A DNA stretch of 7,403 nucleotides from Deltaproteobacteria bacterium (GTDB lineage Bacteria; Desulfobacterota; Binatia; Binatales; Binataceae): contig JAJZAG010000193.1 of NCBI GenBank assembly GCA_021799555.1, positions 1-7,403 on the forward strand, given 5' to 3'. Every line of letters starts with the position of its first letter. Position 1 is the stretch's first letter. This document shows positions 1-6,397 of the stretch, in pieces. Both the position numbers and the translations under genes were made by a program. The notes beneath the pieces were generated by a model. It ran no database searches, was not told the DNA's origin, and saw only the letters and a list, made by a program, of their open reading frames with translations.

Positions 1-339
1 ATCGATCGCGAGCGCCTCGCGGAACATCGCTTCGGCGTTGCGCCGCGCGCCCTTGTTGGAAAGATCGCGCGCGGCGGCGGCGAGGCGCGCGGCTTCTTCG
101 GGCCATCCGCCCGCCTCGATTTCAACTTCGATTCTGGCGCGGGAGACCTCCGCCTTGAGAATCCGGAGCCTGCCGCCAAGGTACGCGCGAACGCGCTCCA
201 GGATCGCGTCGCCGGCGGTTTCCGGCGCTTCGAGGAACGCCAGCCCGAGCGCGTCGCCGATATGGTCTTCGCGGCGGAGCACGAGCCGCAGCACGCGGCG
301 GCCCGCACGGCGCGGTGCGGCGGCGTCAGACTCGCTCAT
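1..339 (-). CDS. Tetratricopeptide-repeat protein, partial (3' end outside window)
   Basis: An open frame runs from an ATG at 337-339 to the left edge of the window, giving 113 residues with no stop, so the C-terminal part is missing. The first 50 residues are basic and predicted helical, with no signal peptide. Around residues 81-113 the sequence becomes alanine- and arginine-rich amphipathic helix, and it ends in AEAMFREALAID, which has the typical pattern of the second helix of a TPR unit. TPRs mediate protein-protein contacts, so a scaffold or adaptor role is likely but the partner is unknown. The start overlaps the last 14 bases of dgt, so it is probably translated by coupling from the dgt mRNA. 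The TPR call rests on a single repeat-like unit; the first 80 residues match nothing I recognise. The competing rightward open frame over this stretch also spans dgt and is treated as a shadow. Confidence 0.6.
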   Translation of the reverse strand, partial: MSESDAAAPRRAGRRVLRLVLRREDHIGDALGLAFLEAPETAGDAILERVRAYLGGRLRILKAEVSRARIEVEIEAGGWPEEAARLAAAARDLSNKGARRNAEAMFREALAID

Positions 340-1486
340 CGGGATCGAACAGCTTGCGGTACTCGTCGAGCGCGAACCGATCCGTCATCCCGGCGATATA
401 GTCGGCGATCACGCGCGGGATCGGTTCACCGTCGCGTTCGGCGCGCGCGAGCACGTGCTCGGGCATCTGGCGCGGCTCGGCCATGTAGGTCTCGAACAGG
501 CGTGCGAGCACCCTGCCCGCCTTCTCGGTCATCCGGCTGACGCGGTAATGGCGGTAAAGGCGATCGCGCATGATTTGTTTCATCTCGTCGACCCGCGGGA
601 GCATCGCGGGCGAGAACGCGGCGAGCGCGGCGCCGGCGCGGCGGACGTCTTCGACGCTGCCGATCCGCGCGCGTTCGAGTTCGGCGGCGAGATTGGTCAT
701 CAGGTCGGTGGACATCGCGTCGATCATCCGGATCACCGTCTGATAGCGCATCACGCGCGGGTCGGCATCCGGGCTCGCGGCGCGCGCGGCGGCGGCGGAC
801 TCGGCGTAGAGCGCCGAGTTGTTCAACTGCTCGACCGTCAGCATCCCGGACTTGAGCCCGTCATCCACATCGTGGGCGAGATAGGCGATCTCGTCGGCGA
901 GATCGACGATCTGCGCTTCGAGGCTCGGGTAGGTGGAGGGGTCGAACTCGATCGCGGCGGGGCGATCCTGGAAGTGGGAGTGCTTGATGATTCCCTCGCG
1001 CACTTCGAAGCTGAGATTGAGTCCGCGGAAGTTCGGATAGCGCACCTCGATCCAATCGACGGTGCGCAGGCTCTGCGCGTTGTGATCGAATCCGCCGTAC
1101 GGTTCCATCAGCTCGTTGAGCCAGCGCTCGCCGGCGTGGCCGAAGGGAGTGTGGCCGAGATCGTGCGCGAGCGCGATCGCTTCGGCGAGTTCGCTGTTGA
1201 GTCCGAGCGCCTTGGCGACGGTGCGCGTGATCTGCGCGGCCTCGAGCGTGTGAGTCAATCGAGTGCGGTAGTAGTCGCCCTCGTGATTGACGAAGACCTG
1301 GGTCTTGTATTCGAGGCGGCGAAACGCGGCGGAATGAATCACGCGATCGCGATCGCGTTGGAAGACGGTGCGGATCGGATGCTCGGGTTCGGGGGAGCGG
1401 CGTCCGCGGCTCGCCCGCGATTGCATCGCGTAGGGCGCGAGCGTGCGCGCCTCGATCTCCTCCAGATCCTGTCTACTCCGCAGCAT
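326..1486 (-). CDS. dgt: Deoxyguanosinetriphosphate triphosphohydrolase-like protein (type 2 dNTPase, HD domain)
   Basis: This 386-residue cytoplasmic enzyme is predicted to hydrolyse dNTPs to deoxynucleosides and triphosphate, limiting dNTP pools. The N-terminus has the family block of PIRTVFQRDRDRVIHS (residues 37-51) followed by AAFRRLEYKTQVF. The HD metal site is visible: H79 in RLTHT, H108-D109 in ALAHDLGHTPFGHAG, and D198 in DLADEIAYLAHDVDDG. The segment GGFDHNAQSLR (131-141) is also typical. Length fits the shorter type 2 group rather than the roughly 500-residue E. coli Dgt. The ATG at 1486 is preferred because the family usually begins about 20 residues before its SRGR motif, and a weak purine-rich SD (AAAGAG) lies about 5 bases upstream. 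It is divergent from rlpA and is followed by an overlapping TPR gene. The real substrate spectrum (dGTP or several dNTPs) cannot be read from sequence. Confidence 0.95.
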   Translation of the reverse strand: MLRSRQDLEEIEARTLAPYAMQSRASRGRRSPEPEHPIRTVFQRDRDRVIHSAAFRRLEYKTQVFVNHEGDYYRTRLTHTLEAAQITRTVAKALGLNSELAEAIALAHDLGHTPFGHAGERWLNELMEPYGGFDHNAQSLRTVDWIEVRYPNFRGLNLSFEVREGIIKHSHFQDRPAAIEFDPSTYPSLEAQIVDLADEIAYLAHDVDDGLKSGMLTVEQLNNSALYAESAAAARAASPDADPRVMRYQTVIRMIDAMSTDLMTNLAAELERARIGSVEDVRRAGAALAAFSPAMLPRVDEMKQIMRDRLYRHYRVSRMTEKAGRVLARLFETYMAEPRQMPEHVLARAERDGEPIPRVIADYIAGMTDRFALDEYRKLFDPDERV

Positions 1487-1511
1487 CGTAGCTCTTTAGG
1501 TGACGCATTGG

Positions 1512-1540
1512 ATGCTATCATGAGCGCGACGCGCTTCTAA
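1512..1540 (-). promoter_or_regulatory. Candidate sigma70-type promoter for dgt
   Basis: Read on the minus strand there is TTAGAA (1535-1540), a 17-base spacer, and TAGCAT (1512-1517) preceded by TGA, which resembles an extended -10. Transcription would start near 1505, about 20 bases before the dgt ATG. The -35 matches only three of six consensus bases, so this is a candidate only. The -35 lies inside an inverted repeat. Confidence 0.3.
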
Positions 1541-1551
1541 GCGCCGGCGCC
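1531..1551. repeat. Overlapping GC-rich palindromes in the dgt/rlpA divergent promoter region
   Basis: GCGCTT-CT-AAGCGC (1531-1544) is a perfect inverted repeat with a two-base centre. It overlaps the 10-base palindrome GCGCCGGCGC (1541-1550), and GGCGCC (1546-1551) overlaps that. The block covers the candidate dgt -35 box and lies upstream of the rlpA promoter, so it could be an operator. The rlpA start at 1627 makes this region non-coding. Short palindromes of G and C arise easily in GC-rich DNA, so the functional claim is weak. Confidence 0.35.
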
Positions 1552-1570
1552 TGATTCATCAACAACCCCA

Positions 1571-1599
1571 TTATGCGCACACGGATGAAAACCTATAAT
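1571..1599 (+). promoter_or_regulatory. Candidate sigma70-type promoter for rlpA
   Basis: A perfect TATAAT -10 hexamer is at 1594-1599, standing out in GC-rich surroundings. Seventeen bases upstream is TTATGC (1571-1576), a poor -35. Transcription from here would begin near 1606 and give a leader of about 20 bases containing the strong SD of rlpA. The position is incompatible with translation starting at the upstream in-frame ATGs (1573, 1585) and supports the GTG at 1627. Confidence 0.5.
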
Positions 1600-1614
1600 C
1601 ATCGAGGCAATCGC

Positions 1615-1621
1615 GAGGTGA
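1615..1621 (+). promoter_or_regulatory. Shine-Dalgarno sequence deciding the rlpA start
   Basis: GAGGTGA is complementary to the 16S rRNA anti-SD core and sits 5 bases before the GTG at 1627-1629. No comparable SD precedes the in-frame ATGs at 1573 or 1585. Confidence 0.6.
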
Positions 1622-1626
1622 CGGCT

Positions 1627-2313
1627 GTGTGCGCCTACGAAATCCGAAAGTGTATTTTGCGGTGCGCGATAGCGCTCGCGGTTAGCGTCGCGCTCACGGC
1701 ATGCGCGACAACAACCAATCGGCCGCCACCCGCACCGGTGGTGCAAATTCCCGGGCGAGCCCGTCCCAAGCCGCAGTACGGCGTCGCTTCGTGGTACGGT
1801 CCGGGGTTCAACGGCCACCGAACTTCGACCGGCGAGATTTACAACGAGAACGATCTGACGGCGGCGTCGATGGTGTATCCACTCGGAAGCCGAGTGATGG
1901 TGACCAACCTGGACACCGATCGGTCGGTCCAAGTGGTGATCAACGACCACGGCCCGCTGAAGAAGGGCCGCAAGATTGACCTCTCGCACAAGGCGGCGCA
2001 GATGATCGGGATGCTCGAAGAGGGAACCGCGCATGTGCGGATCGAGCTGGTCTCGGCGCCGGCGAATTCGCGCGCGGTAGGAACGCAGCCGCGGTTTTTC
2101 GTGCAGGTAGGTTCGTTCAATAGCTCGGATCGTGCGCACCAACTGCGCGATCAGTTGCGGCGGTATTATGATGACGTTCGAATCGAAGCAGTAGGCATCG
2201 GATCCAACCGCTACTACCGCGTTCGAATGGGCCCGTTCGAAACTCGCGCCGCGGCTGAAGCGCGCGCCAATCAAGCCGCGAAAATCGGCTATCCGCTGAT
2301 CGTCAGTGATTGA
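1627..2313 (+). CDS. rlpA: RlpA-type septal lipoprotein / lytic transglycosylase with SPOR domain
   Basis: RlpA proteins are outer-membrane lipoproteins that cut glycan strands lacking stem peptides and gather at the septum through a SPOR domain. From the GTG at 1627 the product has 228 residues. A short basic n-region and hydrophobic stretch (AIALAVSVALTAC) end in a lipobox with Cys26. A proline-rich linker follows, then a double-psi beta-barrel from SWYGPGFNG (55-63) through NDHGP (106-110) to KIDLS, and a SPOR domain from about 157 (FFVQVGSF) to the end with RVRMGPF. The frame extends upstream to ATG 1573, but the SD, the TATAAT and the signal-peptide length favour 1627. The Asp of ND-x-GP (D107), equivalent to the catalytic acid, is present. 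The usual His of the TAAH motif is Ser (TAAS), and the usual NDRGP is NDHGP. It is coupled to a downstream metallopeptidase-like lipoprotein gene. Confidence 0.92.
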   Translation: MCAYEIRKCILRCAIALAVSVALTACATTTNRPPPAPVVQIPGRARPKPQYGVASWYGPGFNGHRTSTGEIYNENDLTAASMVYPLGSRVMVTNLDTDRSVQVVINDHGPLKKGRKIDLSHKAAQMIGMLEEGTAHVRIELVSAPANSRAVGTQPRFFVQVGSFNSSDRAHQLRDQLRRYYDDVRIEAVGIGSNRYYRVRMGPFETRAAAEARANQAAKIGYPLIVSD

Positions 2314-3691
2314 GCTCAGAACGCGGCGAATGATCCCGCCTGAAATCCGGCCGCGTAAAGCCGCATACCGAGCGGCGATCGTGATCGGATTCGCGGTCGC
2401 ACTTGCGGGATGCGCTTACGCGCTGGTCAACCGCGGCAAGATCGATCAGGCGAAGGCCGACCAGATCGAGGAAGGCATCCAGGCGCTGCGCCAACTGCGC
2501 TTTAAGCACTCGGTGCCGCTGATCGTTGAAACGCAGGACGAGGCGGAAGCGCAGATGAAGCGCGACCTCGAACGCGAGAATACCGACGAGGAACTCAGGG
2601 CCGAAGGCGCCGCCGGTGCGCTGATGGGACTCTACCCGGCCGGAATCGATCTCAAGCGCCAGGAACTCAAGCTGCTGCGCAGCCAGGTGGCGGGCTTCTA
2701 TGATCCGCACGAGCACGAGATGGTTCTCGTCGAAGGCGCGGTGGAAATCGGATTTTTCGCGAGCGCGGCCGAGTTCCTCGTGCAGCGCGATCTGGTCGGC
2801 GAGATGCTGCTGGCGCACGAGCTGACGCACGCGCTACAGGATCAGAATTTCGATCTCGGCAACCGGCTTGAAGCGCTGAAGGACAACGACGATCGCGCGC
2901 TCGCATTGCAGTCCGTCGCCGAGGGCGACGCGACGATCGCCGGAATGGCGTACCTGACGGGATCGATGGACGACAGCACGCTCGACGCGATCACGGCGCA
3001 ACTCGGCAAGCTTCCGGAAATCTTCGCGTCGGAATCGCCCGATACTCCCAAGGGTCTCGCCGAGCCGCTGCTGTTCGAATACTCCGACGGCGTCAAGTTC
3101 GTCGCCCGAGCGTACCGCAACGGCGGATGGAAGGCCGTCGATGCACTCTACGCGAGTCCGCCCGAGTCGAGTCATCAGATCCTGCATCCGGAAGATTACT
3201 TCGAGCATCCAGTCGCACCGCTGAAAATCCAACTCGGCGGCTATCAGTCGATTATGCAGCCGTGGAAGAAAGCCGATGAGAACACGCTCGGCGAGTTGTC
3301 GCTGCGCGTGATCCTCGAGCGCGATTTGAAGGCGCACCCGTACCAAGATCCTTCCCGCATCGCACTGGCGCGGAAATGGGCCGGAGATCGATTTGTAGTG
3401 CTGCAGGACCAGCGGATGATCTCAGTGATCGCGATTATCGCCTTCGCCGACAATGCGGCCGCATCCGGATTCGCAATCGCCTATACGACGCTGCTCGATC
3501 GCCTGCTCGGCTCGACCGCGCACGAAATTGATTATCGCGGGAACGCCGTGATGATCGTGATCGGCGAAGCCGCGCACTACATGGGCGTGCTGGAACCCGC
3601 CGTGTGGAGGGCGAGCACGATCGGCGGGCATTGCGCGGCCGACGCGGCGATAGCAGGTGTGCCGGACGGCACGTCGCCGAATCATCCATGA
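2306..3691 (+). CDS. Putative zinc-metallopeptidase lipoprotein (HELTH motif), uncharacterised
   Basis: I do not recognise a named gene. The 461-residue product has a basic N-terminus, a hydrophobic run and a lipobox-like ALAGC (Cys36), suggesting a lipoprotein facing the periplasm. LLAHELTHALQDQ carries the HExxH zinc motif (H171, E172, H175). E206 in VAEGDAT, 31 residues beyond the second His, could be the third ligand as in gluzincins. Further family-like blocks are AGFYDPHEHEMVLV (129-142), GVKFVARAYRNGGW and PPESSHQILHPEDYF (about 289-303). The region after 340 is mixed alpha/beta without clear motifs. GTG 2306 overlaps the rlpA stop by 8 bases; an ATG at 2330 would give a more usual 28-residue signal. 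Neither start has a good SD, consistent with coupling. The 3' end overlaps the convergent Nudix gene by 10 bases. Peptidase activity is inferred from the motif; substrate is unknown, although the rlpA linkage suggests the cell envelope. Confidence 0.85.
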   Translation: MIELRTRRMIPPEIRPRKAAYRAAIVIGFAVALAGCAYALVNRGKIDQAKADQIEEGIQALRQLRFKHSVPLIVETQDEAEAQMKRDLERENTDEELRAEGAAGALMGLYPAGIDLKRQELKLLRSQVAGFYDPHEHEMVLVEGAVEIGFFASAAEFLVQRDLVGEMLLAHELTHALQDQNFDLGNRLEALKDNDDRALALQSVAEGDATIAGMAYLTGSMDDSTLDAITAQLGKLPEIFASESPDTPKGLAEPLLFEYSDGVKFVARAYRNGGWKAVDALYASPPESSHQILHPEDYFEHPVAPLKIQLGGYQSIMQPWKKADENTLGELSLRVILERDLKAHPYQDPSRIALARKWAGDRFVVLQDQRMISVIAIIAFADNAAASGFAIAYTTLLDRLLGSTAHEIDYRGNAVMIVIGEAAHYMGVLEPAVWRASTIGGHCAADAAIAGVPDGTSPNHP

Positions 3692-4176
3692 AGCCGCACG
3701 CGCGCCTTCTCGATCAGCGCCCGTTCGTTCGCGTAGCTGGCGCGCTCGGACGCGGCGGTGAGCGGCACCCATGCGACTTCATCGATTTCGGCGTCGTGAT
3801 CGGCGGTGTTCCCGCCGGCGAATTCCATCAGGAAAAACCGTACGCGCTTACTGACACGGGTGATCGCGCCACGGCGCTTGTCGCGCCACGAGAAGACATA
3901 GGCCACGTCACCGAGCGGCGCGGCGCCAGCGACATCCAGACCGGTCTCTTCGCGAACCTCGCGCACGGCGGCGTCCACGGCGGTTTCGCCCTTTTCGACG
4001 TGACCTTTGGGGAGCGCCCAGGCCTTCGAACCGTGCGGACGAATCATCGCGATTTCGAAATCGCGCTCGCCGCGGCGCCACACGATCCCACCGGCCGAGA
4101 ATTCGCGACGGACCGCGACGCGTCGCCGTGGTGCGGCGGTGTTGTGCCCGGTGCGGGATTTTGAACGGCGTGGCAT
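3682..4176 (-). CDS. Nudix hydrolase (MutT/Ap4A-hydrolase-like)
   Basis: This is a predicted cytoplasmic Mg2+-dependent pyrophosphohydrolase of about 164 residues. The complete Nudix box is present at residues 58-80: G58, E64, R72-E73 and E76-E77 in the order GHVEKGE, then REVREETGL. The preceding FSAGGIVWRR and WALPKGH, and the following AYVFSW with RFFLMEFAGG, resemble bacterial diadenosine-polyphosphate hydrolase-like Nudix proteins. The substrate (Ap4A, an oxidised nucleotide or another NDP-x) cannot be fixed from sequence. The frame extends to an ATG at 4218, two bases after the recG stop. The 42 bases between use ATA, AGT and AGA codons unlike the rest, so the ATG at 4176 (MPRRSKSRTG), preceded by AGAGA, is preferred. 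It follows recG in the same direction and is probably the last gene of that operon. Its stop lies inside the convergent metallopeptidase gene. Confidence 0.9.
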   Translation of the reverse strand: MPRRSKSRTGHNTAAPRRRVAVRREFSAGGIVWRRGERDFEIAMIRPHGSKAWALPKGHVEKGETAVDAAVREVREETGLDVAGAAPLGDVAYVFSWRDKRRGAITRVSKRVRFFLMEFAGGNTADHDAEIDEVAWVPLTAASERASYANERALIEKARVRLHG

Positions 4177-4220
4177 CTTTTCTCTACTTATTGTTGCGCA
4201 CCGGTTTTGACGAATCATTT

Positions 4221-6368
4221 CTATCCAACGTCGCCGAGACTGAACCCATGCGCGAGCATCCGGCGGATCGCGCGGCGCGCGCCTTGCGACGCCGGCGACT
4301 TAAGGCCGGGGTCGGTTCTGAGCCAGCTTTCCGCGAGCGCGCGAAAATTCTCAATCATGCGCGCATCGCGCACCAGCCCTACAAACTTAAGTGGCAGCGC
4401 GCCGGTCTGGCGAGCGCCGAGCAGATCGCCGGGACCGCGCATACGCAAATCCTCGCGCGCGACTTCGGCGCCGCTCGAGCACGCGATCATCACTCCGAGC
4501 CGATCGATCGCGCTGGTTTCGCAGCCGCGCGAGGCCACCAGGATGCAGCGCGAGGCCGCGCGTCCGCGCCCTACTCTGCCACGCAACTGATGCAATTGTG
4601 CAAGCCCGTAGCGCTCGGCGGCGATTATCACGATCAGCGACGCCTCTGCGACATCGATACCCACTTCAACCACAGTTGTCGCAACGAGCACCTGCACCGC
4701 GCCATCGCGGAACGCACGCATCGCGCTTTCCTTTTCAGTCGCACGCATCTTGCCGTGCAAGACCGCGATCTTGAATTCCCCAAGTGCGCCTTTGCGTAAC
4801 CGCTCGGCCATCGCGGTGACCGAGCGGACTTCATCTTCACCTGTCTCGTCGGAATTTTCGATTTGGGGCACAACGAAATACGCACGATTACCGGCGCGCA
4901 ACTCCTCGGCGGCCATCTCCTCGATTCGCCCAAGATCGTCCTCGCTGAAGATTGTGGTCGTTACCGGCGTGCGGCCCGGCGGAAGCTCGTCGAGGAACGA
5001 AATCTCGAGATTCGCAAACAGGCTCATCGCGAGGCTGCGCGGGATCGGCGTTGCCGTCATCATCAAAACGTTTGCTTCGGCGCCGAGCGCCTTGAGGCGC
5101 GCGCGATCGAAAACGCCGAAGCGGTGCTGCTCATCGATCACGCCGAGTCCGAGCCGCGGAATCCTGACTCGATCCTGAAGGAGCGCGTGGGTGCCGAACA
5201 CTATCGAAAGCGCGCCCGACGCAAGCGTGCGCATTGTCGCAGCACGCGCCGCGCCGGTGACTCGGGCGGTCAGAAGCCCGGCCGGGATTCCCAGGTTTCC
5301 GCACAAGCGCTGGAAACTTGCGTGATGCTGTTCGGCGAGCAGCTCGGTTGGCGCCATGATCGCCGCCTGACAGCCACACTCGACGGCACGCAGCGCGGCC
5401 CAGAATGCGACGAGAGTCTTGCCGCCGCCGACGTCACCGAGCAGCATCCGGTTCATCTGGCGGGGCTGTTCGAGGTCGCGGCCGATTTCGGAAATCGCGC
5501 GCGATTGTGCGGCGGTCAGAACAAACGGCAGATCGGCGAGCCACCGCGAACTGACTTGCGCCGCGCCTGCGAGCGCGATTCCCGCGCGCGCCGCGGCACG
5601 CTCGCGCTCGAGGCACAGCGCGAGCTCGAAGCCGAACAGTTCGTCGCCTGCAAGCGTCTGATGCGCCTGCGATTCGCCGCGTTCAAGCGCGGCGCGATCC
5701 GCATCGGCGGGCGGCGCGTGCAGATAGCGCAGTGCCTCGCCGAGCTTGAGGTCGCGGTGAATCTCCTCGGGGATAGCGCCGACGATCTTGTCCGCCACCG
5801 CGTCGAGCGCCCTGAGAATCAGCGCGGCGAGCAAATTCTGTCCGATCGATGCCGGCAGTCGGTAAACAGGACGAATCGGCGGCGGCTCGCCCATTGATAG
5901 CGGACGCAGCTCGGGCTGAGTCAATTCGAGGCCGCCAGTAGCGGATTCGCTGACGCGGCCGTGCGCGAGAACTTTCTCTCCGGAAGGCAAGCGTCCGCGC
6001 ATGTACGCCGGAAGATTGAACCAGACCAGGCGCAGCTTCGCGCCGCGCTCGCCGGTCAGAACAGCATGGGCCAATCGGCGCCAGCGGGCCGAACGCATCG
6101 GACGCTCGGTGACTATTCCCAACTCGCCGGCGACCGTCACGACGGCGCCCGGCGCAAGCTTTTCAATTGGAGTTACCGCGCTCCAGTCCTCGTAGCGAAA
6201 CGGCAGATGGAAAATCAGGTCGCGCAGGGTCACAATTCCACGCTCCGCCATCGCGGCGGCGCGCTTGGGCCCCACGCCTTGGAGCTCGGCGACGGGAGTA
6301 TCGGGTGAGAGTGCGCGGATGGCGGCGTCCCCGGGTTTCGCGGCGCTGTCGATCGAGTTGGCGCGCAT
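4221..6368 (-). CDS. recG: ATP-dependent DNA helicase RecG
   Basis: RecG is a monomeric SF2 double-strand translocase that reverses stalled replication forks and processes Holliday junctions, R-loops and D-loops. The 715-residue product is near the usual length (E. coli 693). The N-terminal wedge/OB region starts around ELQGVGPKRAAAM (28-40) and HLPFRYEDWS (54-63). Helicase motifs follow: QxxA-like LTAAQSRAISEI (284-295), Walker A GDVGGGKT (311-318), APTELLAEQH (339-348), DEQHRFGV (412-419), MTATPIPRSLAMS (437-449), DELPPGRTPVTT (460-471), HGKM (538-541), TTVVEVGIDV (564-573) and QLHQLRGRVGRG (591-602). The C-terminal RGPGDLLGARQTG (644-656) is also typical. Every motif is intact, so the protein should be active. 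The ATG at 6368 lies 29 bases after the carB stop with only a weak SD (AGAG). An ATG at 6387 is out of frame. recG appears co-transcribed with carB and the Nudix gene. Confidence 0.97.
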   Translation of the reverse strand: MRANSIDSAAKPGDAAIRALSPDTPVAELQGVGPKRAAAMAERGIVTLRDLIFHLPFRYEDWSAVTPIEKLAPGAVVTVAGELGIVTERPMRSARWRRLAHAVLTGERGAKLRLVWFNLPAYMRGRLPSGEKVLAHGRVSESATGGLELTQPELRPLSMGEPPPIRPVYRLPASIGQNLLAALILRALDAVADKIVGAIPEEIHRDLKLGEALRYLHAPPADADRAALERGESQAHQTLAGDELFGFELALCLERERAAARAGIALAGAAQVSSRWLADLPFVLTAAQSRAISEIGRDLEQPRQMNRMLLGDVGGGKTLVAFWAALRAVECGCQAAIMAPTELLAEQHHASFQRLCGNLGIPAGLLTARVTGAARAATMRTLASGALSIVFGTHALLQDRVRIPRLGLGVIDEQHRFGVFDRARLKALGAEANVLMMTATPIPRSLAMSLFANLEISFLDELPPGRTPVTTTIFSEDDLGRIEEMAAEELRAGNRAYFVVPQIENSDETGEDEVRSVTAMAERLRKGALGEFKIAVLHGKMRATEKESAMRAFRDGAVQVLVATTVVEVGIDVAEASLIVIIAAERYGLAQLHQLRGRVGRGRAASRCILVASRGCETSAIDRLGVMIACSSGAEVAREDLRMRGPGDLLGARQTGALPLKFVGLVRDARMIENFRALAESWLRTDPGLKSPASQGARRAIRRMLAHGFSLGDVG

Positions 6369-6397
6369 CGGCTCTGCAAGCGCTCATGAGCGGCTAT

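Noticed and set aside
38..1540. A 500-codon rightward open frame antisense to the TPR gene and dgt
   Set aside because: It is rich in Arg, Ala and Gly with no recognisable motif. The opposite strand encodes a full dNTPase with every catalytic residue; long antisense frames are expected where third positions are G/C-rich.
1537..2274. A 245-codon leftward open frame antisense to rlpA
   Set aside because: The plus strand carries a clear lipoprotein signal, DPBB and SPOR domain; the antisense product has no motif and would run through the divergent promoter region.
4177..4218. N-terminal extension of the Nudix protein from ATG 4218
   Set aside because: The extra 14 codons use ATA, AGT and AGA, which are rare in the surrounding genes, and the MPRRSKSR start at 4176 looks more natural. 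It remains possible through coupling to the recG stop.
4863..5897. A 344-codon rightward open frame antisense to recG
   Set aside because: RecG motifs cover the whole region on the minus strand without a break. The antisense product is Arg/Ala-rich, low in hydrophobic core pattern and has no supporting SD.
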